From positions 806,001 to 870,000 of the forward strand of contig OY764903.1 in NCBI GenBank assembly GCA_963668605.1: a DNA stretch of 64,000 bases, given 5' to 3'. The position numbers and the translations under genes were made by a program. The stretch comes from G963668605 sp963668605. Its GTDB lineage: Bacteria > Acidobacteriota > Terriglobia > Bryobacterales > Bryobacteraceae. This document shows positions 55,850 through 64,000 of this stretch, piece after piece (position 1 is the first letter of the stretch; each line of letters begins with the position of its first letter). The notes under the pieces were generated by a model. It had not been told where the DNA came from and did no database searches. It worked only from the letters and a program-made list of their open reading frames with translations.

Positions 55850-57058
55850 CTACTTCGCGCCGGCCGGCTCGAATGTGTGGCCTTCCCAGCGCGCGATCAC
55901 GGCCGTGGCCAGGCAGTTGCCCAGCACGTTGACGGACGTGCGCGCCATATCCATCACGGCGTCGATGCCCAGCAGCACAGCAGCGCCCTCCATGGGGAGT
56001 CCAAAGCTGGCCAGCGTGCCGGCCAGGATCACCAACGACGCGCGCGGCACGCCAGCCACGCCCTTACTGGTGAGCATCAGCGTGAGCATCATCATGATCT
56101 GCTGGCCGACGCTCATCTCGATCCCGGCGGCTTGCGCGACGAAGACGCTGGCGAGCGAGAGGTATAGCGTGCTGCCATCCAGATTGAAGCTGTAGCCGGT
56201 GGGAATCACAAACGAGACGATGTGGCGCGGCACGCCGAAGCGCTCCATGTTCTCCAAGGCGCGAGGCAGCGCCGCTTCGCTTGACGCCGTGGAGAAGGCG
56301 ATCAGGAAGGGTTCCTTCGCTGCGCGCACGAACGGGCGTAGCGGAATGCGGCAAACCGCAATGACTGCGCCCAACACGAATATGACGAAGAGAGCTTGCG
56401 CCACATACATCGTCAGGATCAGCTTTCCGAGCCCAGCCAGCACGGAGTAACCTTTCGTGCCGACGGTCACGGCCATCGCCGCGCCGACGCCGAAAGGCGC
56501 GAGGTACATCACATACTTCGTGTAACGGAACATCACCTCGGCCAGCGCCTCCGCAAACGAGACTACCGGTTTGGCCTTCTCTCCGATCGATGCGCAGGCC
56601 GCGCCGAAGAGAAACGCGAAGACGACTATCTGCAGGACTTCGCCCTTAGCCATCGCGTCGATCACACTCGAAGGGAATGTGTGTTCGAGCACCGCGCCGA
56701 TGCTGGTGGACGCCTTGGGCAGCGCGATCTCGGCGGCGGATCGCTCTAGTTTCATGCCGTCACCGGGTCGTACGAGATTCACCGCACTAAGCCCGAGAGC
56801 CAGCGCGAGCGTCGTCACGATTTCGAAATAGACGATCGACTTCACGCCGATGCGGCCCATCGCCTTGATGTTGCCTGTGCCGGCGATGCCATACACCAGA
56901 GTCCCGAAGAGCAGCGGCGCGATGATCGACTTGATCAGCCGCAAGAAAATGTTGCTCACCGGACCGAGCGTGCGCGCGGTCTCCGGCGCAAATACGCCAA
57001 GCGCAATGCCAGCGGCCATGCCTAGGAAAATCCAGGACGTCAAGGACAGCCGCTTCAC
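55850..57058 (-). CDS. Dicarboxylate/amino acid:cation symporter (DAACS family)
   Basis: 402 residues, GTG start. Eight helices and two hairpins: the serine-rich HP1 motif STASSEAALPRALENM, the TM7 motif SFNLDGSTLYLS and the TM8 segment DMARTSVNVLGNCLA, all characteristic of GltP/DctA carriers. It imports glutamate, aspartate or C4-dicarboxylates with H+ or Na+. The GTG overlaps the TGA of nadK (GTGA), tying it to the housekeeping operon xseB-ispA-tlyA-nadK, an unusual place for such a carrier. Confidence 0.9.
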   Translation of the reverse strand: MKRLSLTSWIFLGMAAGIALGVFAPETARTLGPVSNIFLRLIKSIIAPLLFGTLVYGIAGTGNIKAMGRIGVKSIVYFEIVTTLALALGLSAVNLVRPGDGMKLERSAAEIALPKASTSIGAVLEHTFPSSVIDAMAKGEVLQIVVFAFLFGAACASIGEKAKPVVSFAEALAEVMFRYTKYVMYLAPFGVGAAMAVTVGTKGYSVLAGLGKLILTMYVAQALFVIFVLGAVIAVCRIPLRPFVRAAKEPFLIAFSTASSEAALPRALENMERFGVPRHIVSFVIPTGYSFNLDGSTLYLSLASVFVAQAAGIEMSVGQQIMMMLTLMLTSKGVAGVPRASLVILAGTLASFGLPMEGAAVLLGIDAVMDMARTSVNVLGNCLATAVIARWEGHTFEPAGAK

Positions 57059-57918
57059 CGCTCACCCCATTTGAGCTTTTCACGGAGCACGCCAAAGAAC
57101 TTCATTTTTGGCGGGCGAATCAGGTGCAAGGCCAGCGGGGAGCTATGGCACACGATGCGGTCGCCGCGCATCAGCGGTTGGCCGATCTGTCCGTCGATAG
57201 TGAGATAGGCTGATTCATTTTCGGCCTGCGTGACAATTTGAATGATCGAGGTTTCGGGCACCAGCACCGGCCGGTTCGTGAGCATGTGCGGGCAGATCGG
57301 CGTGATGCACAGCGCGGTCACCGTCGGGAAGATGATCGGACCGCCAGCCGAGAGTGAATAGGCCGTGGAGCCGGTCGGCGTGGAAACGATCAATCCGTCC
57401 GCTTTGTACGTGCATACGAATTGGGCATCGACGAACGTTTCCAGGTCGATCATGCGGGCGAGCGCGGCCTTAGTGATCACGATGTCGTTGAGCGCGTCGT
57501 AGCGCGCGACGGTATCGTCCCCGCGCACAAGATCGCATTGCAGCATGTGGCGGCGTCCGATGCGATGTTCGCCACGCAAGGCGCGTTCGAGTTCGGGATA
57601 CAGTTCGTCAACCGTGATGGCGGTGAGGAAACCAAGGCCGCCGAGGTTCACAGCGAAGAGCGGAATCTCTCGTCCGGCGATGGCGCGCGCCGCCGCAAGC
57701 AGTGTTCCGTCGCCCCCGAGCACGACCACCAACTGCGTATCGTCCGGCACCAACTCGCGGTCGACGCCGTTCGATGCGCGCAGGTATTCCGCTGTCTCGC
57801 GATCGTAGCGCGACTTGATGCCGCGCCGCCAGAGCCATTCCACCAACTCCGGCACAATCGTCCAGGCCGGATCGACGCCCGGCTTCGACATAATGCCGAC
57901 GGTCTCAACGGGTTGCAT
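57055..57918 (-). CDS. nadK: NAD kinase
   Basis: 287 residues. GGDGT (68-72) is the phosphate-binding signature; NLGGLGFLT, the ND pair of ALNDIVITK and STPTGSTAYSLSAGGP complete the active site. It phosphorylates NAD+ to NADP+ in the cytoplasm using ATP or polyphosphate. ATG 57918 overlaps the end of tlyA by 14 nt, and its own end overlaps the carrier gene by 4 nt. Normal length for bacterial NadK. Confidence 0.95.
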   Translation of the reverse strand: MQPVETVGIMSKPGVDPAWTIVPELVEWLWRRGIKSRYDRETAEYLRASNGVDRELVPDDTQLVVVLGGDGTLLAAARAIAGREIPLFAVNLGGLGFLTAITVDELYPELERALRGEHRIGRRHMLQCDLVRGDDTVARYDALNDIVITKAALARMIDLETFVDAQFVCTYKADGLIVSTPTGSTAYSLSAGGPIIFPTVTALCITPICPHMLTNRPVLVPETSIIQIVTQAENESAYLTIDGQIGQPLMRGDRIVCHSSPLALHLIRPPKMKFFGVLREKLKWGER

Positions 57919-58642
57919 ACAGGAGAAACTCCTTGTTCCCTTCCGCTCCGGTAATCGGACTCTCCATCAGCGCCGTGCGCAGGCCCAACTCATGTGCCGC
58001 GTATTCCACGCGCGAGCAGGCGGCCTGATGCAATTTCGGTTCGCGCACGATTCCGCCCCTGCCGACTTCGCCGCGTCCGACCTCGAACTGCGGCTTGACG
58101 AGTATAACCATTTCGCCGCCCGCCTGCAGCACGGCGGGTAGCCCGGGCAGAATCATTGTGACTGAGATGAAGCTCACGTCGCAGACGATGATGCCGACCG
58201 GCTCGCCCACATCCTCCGGCTGGAGATAGCGCGCGTTGAAGCCCTCGCGTACCACAACGCGTGGATCGTTGCGCAGTTTCCAATCGAGCTGGCCGCTGCC
58301 GACGTCGAAGGCATAGACGCGTTTTGCGCCGCGTTGCAGCAGGCAGTCGGTGAACCCGCCGGTGGAAGCGCCCACGTCGAGACACGTCTTGCCGGCGGCC
58401 TCGATGTGGAAATGATCGAGCGCCGCATTCAGCTTCAAGCCGCCGCGGCTGACGAAGGGCAGCCGTTCGGTGAGTTCGACGCGAGCATCGGCGGGCACGC
58501 TCTGCCCAGCCTTGTCGACGCGCTGTCCGTTGACATGCACATAGCCGGCGAGGATCAGCGCCTGCGCGCGCTCACGCGTTTCCGCGAGTCCCCGATCCAC
58601 CAGGAGCCGGTCGATGCGCTGCTTGCCGGGGCCGCTCTTCAT
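57905..58642 (-). CDS. tlyA: TlyA-family rRNA 2'-O-methyltransferase
   Basis: 245 residues. The N-terminal S4 RNA-binding domain (RIDRLLVDRGLAETRERAQA, about 8-70) is followed by an FtsJ-like Rossmann methyltransferase with the SAM motif CLDVGASTGGFTDCLL, the catalytic Asp in FDVG, VCDVSFIS and VKPQFE. TlyA methylates 16S and 23S rRNA riboses; the old name haemolysin A is misleading. ATG 58642 overlaps the ispA stop by 4 nt (ATGA). Confidence 0.93.
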   Translation of the reverse strand: MKSGPGKQRIDRLLVDRGLAETRERAQALILAGYVHVNGQRVDKAGQSVPADARVELTERLPFVSRGGLKLNAALDHFHIEAAGKTCLDVGASTGGFTDCLLQRGAKRVYAFDVGSGQLDWKLRNDPRVVVREGFNARYLQPEDVGEPVGIIVCDVSFISVTMILPGLPAVLQAGGEMVILVKPQFEVGRGEVGRGGIVREPKLHQAACSRVEYAAHELGLRTALMESPITGAEGNKEFLLYATR

Positions 58643-59523
58643 GCCTTGCGATGCACAATGAAATCGGCGATCTCACGCAGACGGTTTGCGCGATCGTCGA
58701 AAGGTTCCAGCGCGACCTGCGCGGCGAGCCGTTCCTCTTCGGCCATCGCGTGCGAACGCTCGATGCCGTAGACGGCGGGGAACGTAATCTTGTGTTGCTC
58801 GGCGTCTTTCCCGGCGGTCTTGCCAAGCACTTCCGAGGGCTGCTCGACGTCGAGCAGGTCGTCGACGATTTGAAACGCGAGGCCGGCGTGTTCGCCATAC
58901 GCGCTGAGCGCGGCGAGTTGATCTTCATCGGCGCCGGCGTAAATGGCGCCCATGCGCACGCTGGCGCGCAAGAGCGCTCCCGTCTTGGCGCGGTGGATCT
59001 GTTCGAGCAGGTGCGGCGTGGGACGCTGGCCTTCACCCTCGATGTCGTGGACCTGCCCGCCGATCATGCCGCCGACGGTGCCGGAGGCGCGCGCCAGTTC
59101 CGCTGTCAGCAGTACCTTGCAGTTGTCCGCGACGCCATCGAGACGAGCCAGCGTTTCAAACGCGAGTGTGAGCAATGCGTCGCCCGCCAGGATCGCCATC
59201 GCCTCGCCAAACTGCTTGTGGCAGGTGGGACGCCCGCGGCGCAGGTCGTCGTTATCGAGCGCAGGCAGGTCGTCGTGGATCAGCGAGTAGGTGTGGATCA
59301 TCTCCAGACTACAGGCCGCCGCCGCGATTCCCGCCGGAGCGTCGCAGACCGCGTGCGCCGCCGCCATGCAGAGAATCGGACGGATGCGTTTGCCGCCCGC
59401 GAAGAGACTGTAGCGCATCGCCTTGTGTATGTTTTCGGGAGGCGTGCATTCGGCCGGAACCCAACGATCCAGCGTCTCGTCCACCAGTTTGGCTTGTGCC
59501 GCTAGGTATTCGCCAAGAGTCAT
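58639..59523 (-). CDS. ispA: Farnesyl/geranyl diphosphate synthase
   Basis: 294 residues from ATG 59523, fixed by the ATGA overlap with xseB; the frame is open 96 nt earlier inside xseB. The first Asp-rich motif is DDLPALDNDD (from Asp84), followed by RRGRPT; FQIVDDLLD is the second. FAGGKRIRP binds the pyrophosphate. It condenses IPP with allylic diphosphates to make farnesyl diphosphate for quinones, bactoprenol and other isoprenoids. Gene order xseB-ispA-tlyA-nadK is common in bacteria; the usual neighbour dxs is absent here. Confidence 0.95.
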   Translation of the reverse strand: MTLGEYLAAQAKLVDETLDRWVPAECTPPENIHKAMRYSLFAGGKRIRPILCMAAAHAVCDAPAGIAAAACSLEMIHTYSLIHDDLPALDNDDLRRGRPTCHKQFGEAMAILAGDALLTLAFETLARLDGVADNCKVLLTAELARASGTVGGMIGGQVHDIEGEGQRPTPHLLEQIHRAKTGALLRASVRMGAIYAGADEDQLAALSAYGEHAGLAFQIVDDLLDVEQPSEVLGKTAGKDAEQHKITFPAVYGIERSHAMAEEERLAAQVALEPFDDRANRLREIADFIVHRKA

Positions 59524-59771
59524 GACTTGTTGTTGTCGAACGGTTCGGGCTCCACTTTGCCGCTCTTCTTGATCAGGGTCTCGATGCGCGTCTCGGCCTC
59601 TTCGAGCTGCTTGCGGCATTGCTCGCTGAGCGTCATGCCGTGCTCGAAAAGTTCGAGCGCCTTCTCGAGTGAAAGATCGCCGGACTCCAGTTGCTTGACG
59701 ATCGATTCGAGTTGTTCGAGACCGCCTTCGAAGCTGGCGGCAGGCTTCGCCTCTTCCGGATTTTCAGACAT
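59520..59771 (-). CDS. xseB: Exodeoxyribonuclease VII small subunit
   Basis: 83 residues starting MSENPEEA at ATG 59771. Two helices carry the XseB motif FEGGLEQLESIVKQLESGDL and LEKALELFEHGMTLSEQCRK. It is the small subunit of the single-strand exonuclease; the large subunit XseA is not in this window. First gene of the operon. The stop codon overlaps the ispA start. Confidence 0.93.
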   Translation of the reverse strand: MSENPEEAKPAASFEGGLEQLESIVKQLESGDLSLEKALELFEHGMTLSEQCRKQLEEAETRIETLIKKSGKVEPEPFDNNKS

Positions 59772-59852
59772 CAACGTTATTGTAACGTCTGCGCGACGTG
59801 GCTAGTAGTTTGCCAATTTAATAACGAAGCTGTAATAACGCTTACATGAAGG

Positions 59853-59978
59853 GGCCGGCATTGCCGCCTCCGGTCGCTCGCGCTCCCGGCACCGTTAGGT
59901 ATTGTGTCCGATGATGGTGGCTGGCGATCCGCCCAACAGTGCCGGGAGCGCGAGCGACCGGAGGCGGCAATGCCGGCC
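59853..59978. repeat. Long perfect inverted repeat (40-nt arms), REP-like element
   Basis: Arms 59853-59892 and 59939-59978 are perfect reverse complements over 40 nt, around a 46-nt spacer whose ends can also pair in part. The inner 27 nt of each arm match the repeats at 10853-10879 and 12828-12854, with the same CAACA and CGTTAGG flanks. It fills most of the gap between the convergently placed xseB operon start and the epimerase gene end. It could act as a terminator for the epimerase gene. A mobile, non-autonomous hairpin element is the best explanation. Confidence 0.85.
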
Positions 59979-60002
59979 ATTCATTTGTCGCAGCACTAGC
60001 GG

Positions 60003-61025
60003 CTAGAAACGCCCGTCGCGTGTTTCGAAGTGAGTCGGCTTGCCGAGATGTGCGCCGCCCATGGCGATCCATTTCGCAACCCATCCGGTCATCTCGCCCA
60101 GGGTGACGGACGGATAGCCGAACATGTGATGGCAGCGCGATGCGTTGCTGAGCAGCGCGGTCTCGGCCTCCACGCCTTCAAAAATCGGCTCGATGCCGAA
60201 GGCTTCGCCGAACTGCCGCGCCAGTTGCCGGACCGACAGCGTCTCCGGTCCGGTCAGATTCAGAATGGCGGGCGGGGAACTGCACAGCGCGAACGAGCGC
60301 AGGCAGACCGAATTCGCGTCGCCCTGCCAGATCACGTTTACGCAGCCCATCGAGAGATTGATCGGATGGCGTTCAAAGACTTTGCGTCCGATGTCGAAGA
60401 GCACGCCATAGCGCAACTCCACCGCATAGTTCAGGCGCAGCAGAGTGACCGGCGTTCCATATCGTTCCGAGAAATGCTGGAACATTCGCTCGCGTCCGAG
60501 CACGCTCATCGCATACTCGCCGTCGGGATGAGTTGGGGTGTGTTCGGTCGCGCCGCCGCGCGGAACGGGAAGCATTGGATAGACGTTGCCGCTCGAGAAG
60601 GAAACGATGCGCGAAGCGTAGTAGCGCTCCGCAACGCGGCCCGGCAGGTACGTGTTCATGGCCCACGTCAGATGCTCCTGGTTGCTGGTTCCAAACTTGC
60701 GCGCGGCGAGAAAAATAACGTTGGGCGCGTCGGGCAGCCGGGCGAGTTCTTCCTGTTCTAATAGGTCCGCGGCCAGCGTCTCGACTCCGCTGCTTTCGAG
60801 TTGCTCGCGCAGTTCCGGCGAACTGAAGCGTGAGACGCCGATGATGCGGCGCTCCACGCCGGCTGCCTCGGCGGCGCGGCGCGCGCGTAGCGCCAGGCTT
60901 GGGCCCATCTTGCCGCCCACGCCGAGAATAATCAGGTCGCCATCCATCTCGCGCATGGCTTCGATGTCGGCCGCATTCGGGCGCGAAAGCAGCTCGTCGA
61001 GTTGTTCCACTGTCGTCAGTATCAC
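60003..61025 (-). CDS. NAD-dependent epimerase/dehydratase family protein
   Basis: 340 residues starting at GTG 61025, fixed by a GTGA overlap with the upstream gene. The nucleotide-binding loop GVGGKMG (35-41) is in an extended Rossmann fold. SFSSGNVYP provides the Ser-containing segment and Tyr171 the catalytic Tyr. The expected YxxxK lysine is Val175 (YAMSVLGRER), so normal SDR catalysis is doubtful or uses another residue. The substrate is unknown. Coupled translation with the adenosine-specific kinase gene suggests related function. Confidence 0.82.
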   Translation of the reverse strand: MILTTVEQLDELLSRPNAADIEAMREMDGDLIILGVGGKMGPSLALRARRAAEAAGVERRIIGVSRFSSPELREQLESSGVETLAADLLEQEELARLPDAPNVIFLAARKFGTSNQEHLTWAMNTYLPGRVAERYYASRIVSFSSGNVYPMLPVPRGGATEHTPTHPDGEYAMSVLGRERMFQHFSERYGTPVTLLRLNYAVELRYGVLFDIGRKVFERHPINLSMGCVNVIWQGDANSVCLRSFALCSSPPAILNLTGPETLSVRQLARQFGEAFGIEPIFEGVEAETALLSNASRCHHMFGYPSVTLGEMTGWVAKWIAMGGAHLGKPTHFETRDGRF

Positions 61026-61504
61026 CGCTTGTATCCTATCTTCCTAAGGAAGCCCAGACGCGCCTGGACGTCGCTGCCGGTTTCCACACCCGCGGGCGCG
61101 CTGCCGTCGATTACGCCGAGCACGCCGCGACCCTGCTCCGTCTGCGCCACGATCACCTCAAGTGGATTCGCGGTTGCGCAGAAAATGTTGCACACCTCGG
61201 GAACGTCCTTGATGCGGCCGAGGATGTTGATGGGGAAGCCTTCGCGCATCACGACCACAAAAATGTGTCCCGCACCGATAGCCTGAGCGTTGCGAATCGC
61301 GAGCGCCCGCAGGGCATCATCGTTGCCATCCGCGCGCGTCAGGCACGGTCCCGAAGCCTCGTTGAACGCGACGCCGAATTTCATGTGCGGCGCTGTGTTC
61401 ACGATCGCTTCGTAGATGTCCTCCACCGTCTTGATAAAGTGGGTTTGGCCCAGGATGAGATTGCCATCCTCGGGGACCTCGAGACGAATCGCCTTTAACT
61501 CCAT
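61022..61504 (-). CDS. Adenosine-specific kinase family protein
   Basis: 160 residues from ATG 61504, preceded by AGGA; the frame is open 150 nt further, but only this start gives the conserved N-terminus MELKAIRLEVPEDGNLILGQ. HFIKTVEDIYEAI, FGVAFNEASGPCLTR and FVVVMREGFPINIL are characteristic of the archaeal/bacterial adenosine-specific kinase family (PF04008). A role in adenosine or AMP metabolism is assumed from the family. It starts 25 nt from the oppositely oriented rnr gene. Confidence 0.85.
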   Translation of the reverse strand: MELKAIRLEVPEDGNLILGQTHFIKTVEDIYEAIVNTAPHMKFGVAFNEASGPCLTRADGNDDALRALAIRNAQAIGAGHIFVVVMREGFPINILGRIKDVPEVCNIFCATANPLEVIVAQTEQGRGVLGVIDGSAPAGVETGSDVQARLGFLRKIGYKR

Positions 61505-61529
61505 AAGAAATCCTAGGATACTGCAAAGT

Positions 61530-63854
61530 ATGGCACTCAAGCTTCCGCCGCCGGCGGGCGACCGCGAATTGATGCAGCACATCTCCAGGCTTTCACACGG
61601 GCGCACTAATTTCAAACAGTTGGTGCGCGAGTTGGGCGCGCGTGCCGAGGACAAAGAATTCCTCGAAGCCGCCCTGCGGCGTCTGGCCGCGCGCGGCGAG
61701 TTGGTGGAACTACGCTCGGGGCACTACGTGGCCACAGCGGGCAGCCGCGAGTTCGCCACCGGGCGCCTGCGCATGCATCGCGACGGATTCGGATTCCTGA
61801 TCTCCGACCGTCCGCTCGATTGGATTCAAGGCGATGTCTTTTTGCCCGCCGAAAGCGCCTCGAAAGCGATGCACGGAGATCGAGTGGTAGTGCGCATCGG
61901 GCACGTCGACCGCGACAAACGCGCCGACGGCGAGATCGTACGGATTCTCAAACGCGCGCACTCGACCGTTGTTGGGGAGTTTCGCGTGCGCCGCAATGGC
62001 TGTTTCGTCGTCCCGCACGACGATCGCATCCAGCAATGGATTCGCATTCCTGCCGGCATGGAACTGCCGGAACAATCGGCGCTGCGCGATCGAGTGGGCG
62101 TGAAGCCGCTCGAGATCCACAGCGTCAACGATCTCAACGGAGTCGTCGTCGACGCCGAAGTGATCGATTTTCCGGAGAAAGGCGAATACGCCACCGGTCG
62201 CGTGATCGAGATCCTCGGACGCCCCGGCGATTTCGGACTCGACGTCGAGATCGTCATTCGCAAGCATCACATACCGCACCATTTTTCAGAAGAGTCGCTG
62301 CGCCAGGCCGGGCAGATTGCGCCCGCGATTCCAGGCGAGGAGATTGCCGCACGCGAAGATTTCCGCGGCTTCGATATCGTCACGATCGATGGCGAGACCG
62401 CGCGCGATTTCGACGACGCCGTGTGGGTCGATCGTCTGCCCAACGGCAACTTCGCACTCCAGGTGCACATCGCCGACGTAAGCCACTACGTGCGCCCCGG
62501 TTCGGCGATCGACACCGAAGCGCTGCTGCGTGGCACCAGCGTTTACTTTCCGGACCGCGCTGTTCCGATGCTGCCGCTCGAACTTTCCACCGGGATCTGC
62601 TCGCTTCTTCCGAAAGCCGACCGGCTGGTGCTCTCGGCGCTGCTCGAGCTTGACCGGCAGGGCGATATCGTTGCGCAGCGCTTCGTGCGCGGCGTAATCC
62701 GCAGTGCCGAGCGCATGACGTACACCGATGTACACTTGCTGCTCGAAGGCGACGCCGCTTTGCGCGAACGCTACCGGCCACTCGTTGAGCGCTTCTCGCT
62801 GATGAAGGAACTCGCGCGCATTCTTACACGCAAGCGCGAGCGCCGCGGCTCCATCGACTTCGACATGCCCGAGCCGCTCATTGAATTCGACGAATGGGGT
62901 GAGATGGTCGGCGTCAAACGCGCACCGCGTAACATCGCACACCGGCTGATCGAAGAGTTCATGCTTGCCGCCAACGAAGCTGTGGCCGCGCATCTCGAGA
63001 CGCTGGGCGTGCCGTCGATTTACCGCATCCACGAGCAGCCCAACCCGCAGCGCGTGCTCGAATTCGAACAGGTCGCCGCGCACTTCGGCTACTCGCTCGG
63101 CATCGGCGCGCTGCCAGCGAAACGCTTCCCTGTGCTCCAGCGCAAGCGCGACGGCAGTAAGGTGCGCAAAGACGTCGTGCTGCTGAATCAGGATATCGGC
63201 ATCACTTCGCGCAATTATCAAAAGCTGGTTGCGAAGATCGAAGGCAAGCCCGAGGAGCGCATCCTCACATACCTGATGTTGCGCTCGCTCAAACAGGCGC
63301 GTTACAGCGAAAAGAACAGCGGCCACTTCGCGCTGGCCGCGAAAACTTACACGCACTTCACTTCGCCCATCCGGCGCTATCCCGATCTGATGGTGCACCG
63401 CGTTCTGAAAGCGTGTATCGACTCTCGCCCGCCGCAATGGGACGAGAACGCGCTGCATTCCATTGCCGCCGATTCTTCGGAGAGCGAGCGCCGCGCAGCA
63501 GAAGCCGAGCGCGAACTCGTCGAATGGAAGAAGGCCAAATTCATGGTCGAGCGCGTCGGCGAGGAGTTCAACGGCTTGATCATCAGCACGACGAAGTTCG
63601 GCTTCTTCGTGGAATTGGAAGACCTCTTCGTCGAAGGACTGGTGTTGATCGACAGCCTGCCGGGCGATCGCTTCCGTTATAACGAGAACTCGCGCCAGAT
63701 TATCGGTGAGCGCTCTCGCCGCACATTCTCTATCGGAGATCGCGTCCGCGTGCTCCTGGATCGTGTGGATGAGACGGAGAAGAAGCTTGTCTTTTCGCTT
63801 GTTCCCGAAGTGCGGCCTTCAAAGCGTGGCGGCAAAGCACGGCCGCGTGCTTAG
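61530..63854 (+). CDS. rnr: Ribonuclease R
   Basis: 774 residues from ATG 61530. An N-terminal winged-helix domain (about 10-70), cold-shock OB folds (about 75-235), the RNB catalytic domain (about 255-580) and a C-terminal S1 domain (about 650-745; FNGLIISTTKFGFFVELEDL). The catalytic Asp cluster is in DGETARDFDDAVWVD, and TSPIRRYPDLMVHR is the conserved RNB end. It is a processive 3'-5' exoribonuclease that degrades structured RNA. The tail is short and basic. The frame is open upstream but that region is antisense to the kinase gene. Confidence 0.95.
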   Translation: MALKLPPPAGDRELMQHISRLSHGRTNFKQLVRELGARAEDKEFLEAALRRLAARGELVELRSGHYVATAGSREFATGRLRMHRDGFGFLISDRPLDWIQGDVFLPAESASKAMHGDRVVVRIGHVDRDKRADGEIVRILKRAHSTVVGEFRVRRNGCFVVPHDDRIQQWIRIPAGMELPEQSALRDRVGVKPLEIHSVNDLNGVVVDAEVIDFPEKGEYATGRVIEILGRPGDFGLDVEIVIRKHHIPHHFSEESLRQAGQIAPAIPGEEIAAREDFRGFDIVTIDGETARDFDDAVWVDRLPNGNFALQVHIADVSHYVRPGSAIDTEALLRGTSVYFPDRAVPMLPLELSTGICSLLPKADRLVLSALLELDRQGDIVAQRFVRGVIRSAERMTYTDVHLLLEGDAALRERYRPLVERFSLMKELARILTRKRERRGSIDFDMPEPLIEFDEWGEMVGVKRAPRNIAHRLIEEFMLAANEAVAAHLETLGVPSIYRIHEQPNPQRVLEFEQVAAHFGYSLGIGALPAKRFPVLQRKRDGSKVRKDVVLLNQDIGITSRNYQKLVAKIEGKPEERILTYLMLRSLKQARYSEKNSGHFALAAKTYTHFTSPIRRYPDLMVHRVLKACIDSRPPQWDENALHSIAADSSESERRAAEAERELVEWKKAKFMVERVGEEFNGLIISTTKFGFFVELEDLFVEGLVLIDSLPGDRFRYNENSRQIIGERSRRTFSIGDRVRVLLDRVDETEKKLVFSLVPEVRPSKRGGKARPRA

Positions 63855-64000
63855 ATTCGGTGGCCAGTCCGCCGAGTCGCAGCTCGATGGCTTGCTCCGT
63901 GATCGTCTCTAACTGTGCGACATCCTTCGCCATCATCAGCTCGGTCAGCGCCGATCCGGCGGCGATCGCAGCCGCGCAGCCGCGCACCTGGTAGCGGACA
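63730..64000 (-). CDS. NifU/IscU-like Fe-S scaffold protein, 5' end beyond window
   Basis: The last 89 residues of a gene entering from the right edge. VRYQVRGCAAAIAAGSALTE is the conserved second-cysteine region of the NifU N-terminal (IscU) scaffold fold, and KHAAVLCRHAL carries the third Cys near the end. It helps assemble Fe-S clusters, as needed by the radical SAM enzyme and the Ehr subunits here. The last 25 or so residues are an unusual basic tail that overlaps the 3' end of rnr by 125 nt on the opposite strand. Confidence 0.75.
   Translation of the reverse strand, partial: VRYQVRGCAAAIAAGSALTELMMAKDVAQLETITEQAIELRLGGLATESKHAAVLCRHALKAALREQAKRQASSPSHPHDPGARGRDLR

Noticed and set aside
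62286..63458. 390-residue open frame antisense to rnr
   Set aside because: The plus strand encodes a complete RNase R with catalytic residues; the antisense frame has no recognisable domain.
1..64000. CRISPR arrays, tRNA or rRNA genes
   Set aside because: Reading the gene-free gaps I saw no regularly spaced direct repeats, cloverleaf sequences or rRNA segments.

Overview
The window is high-GC bacterial DNA. Its very large TonB-dependent receptors with an N-terminal carboxypeptidase-like domain (Oar type), tandem Tat-exported sulfatases and a matrixin-type protease suggest an Acidobacteriota soil bacterium of the Solibacter/Bryobacter kind. This placement rests on gene content only.

Layout. 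1-9 kb: a receptor cut by the window edge, an esterase overlapping a sulfatase, then two more sulfatases on the other strand with a collapsed receptor remnant between them. 9-14.3 kb: a BBE-type flavin oxidase, then a mobile zone with a group II intron (10880-12755) next to a repetitive inverted-repeat arm, and an IS630-type element (13120-14283) that appears to have landed in the leader of a receptor gene. 14.3-31.2 kb: four complete receptors, a C-terminal receptor fragment, a wrecked multihaem cytochrome c gene and a secreted beta-propeller protein. 31.5-32.5 kb: an exported TIM-barrel protein. 32.6-40.2 kb (minus strand): a compact six-gene operon for a membrane complex of the energy-converting hydrogenase-related (Ehr) type, whose large subunit has lost all four NiFe cysteine ligands. 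40.5-47 kb: a small conserved protein, a secreted matrixin protease with an overlapping small exported partner, an Nramp-UspA fusion and RfbD. 47-48 kb: a 44-residue membrane peptide and a degenerate GGDEF protein followed in frame by a PilZ protein. 48.3-52 kb: a glycine-zipper protein, a GH28 polygalacturonase and a B12-type radical SAM enzyme. 52.3-55.7 kb: another complete receptor. 55.8-64 kb: housekeeping genes (xseB-ispA-tlyA-nadK-DAACS transporter; epimerase and adenosine-specific kinase; rnr; a NifU-like gene cut by the edge).

How it fits together. Receptors, sulfatases, esterase, propeller and GH28 suggest outer-membrane uptake and periplasmic breakdown of complex, partly sulfated polysaccharides. 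The Ehr complex would add ion-translocating redox chemistry without H2 activation. The receptor family is turning over: five complete copies, one cut by the edge, two clear remnants and one possible scrap lie in 56 kb, and the mobile elements sit among them.

The most unusual items are the NiFe-free Ehr complex with its single-cluster ferredoxin domain, the GGDEF-like/PilZ pair separated by one in-frame TGA, and the repeat family whose arms occur in opposite order at 10.9/12.8 kb (beside the intron) and at 59.9 kb (perfect 40-nt arms).
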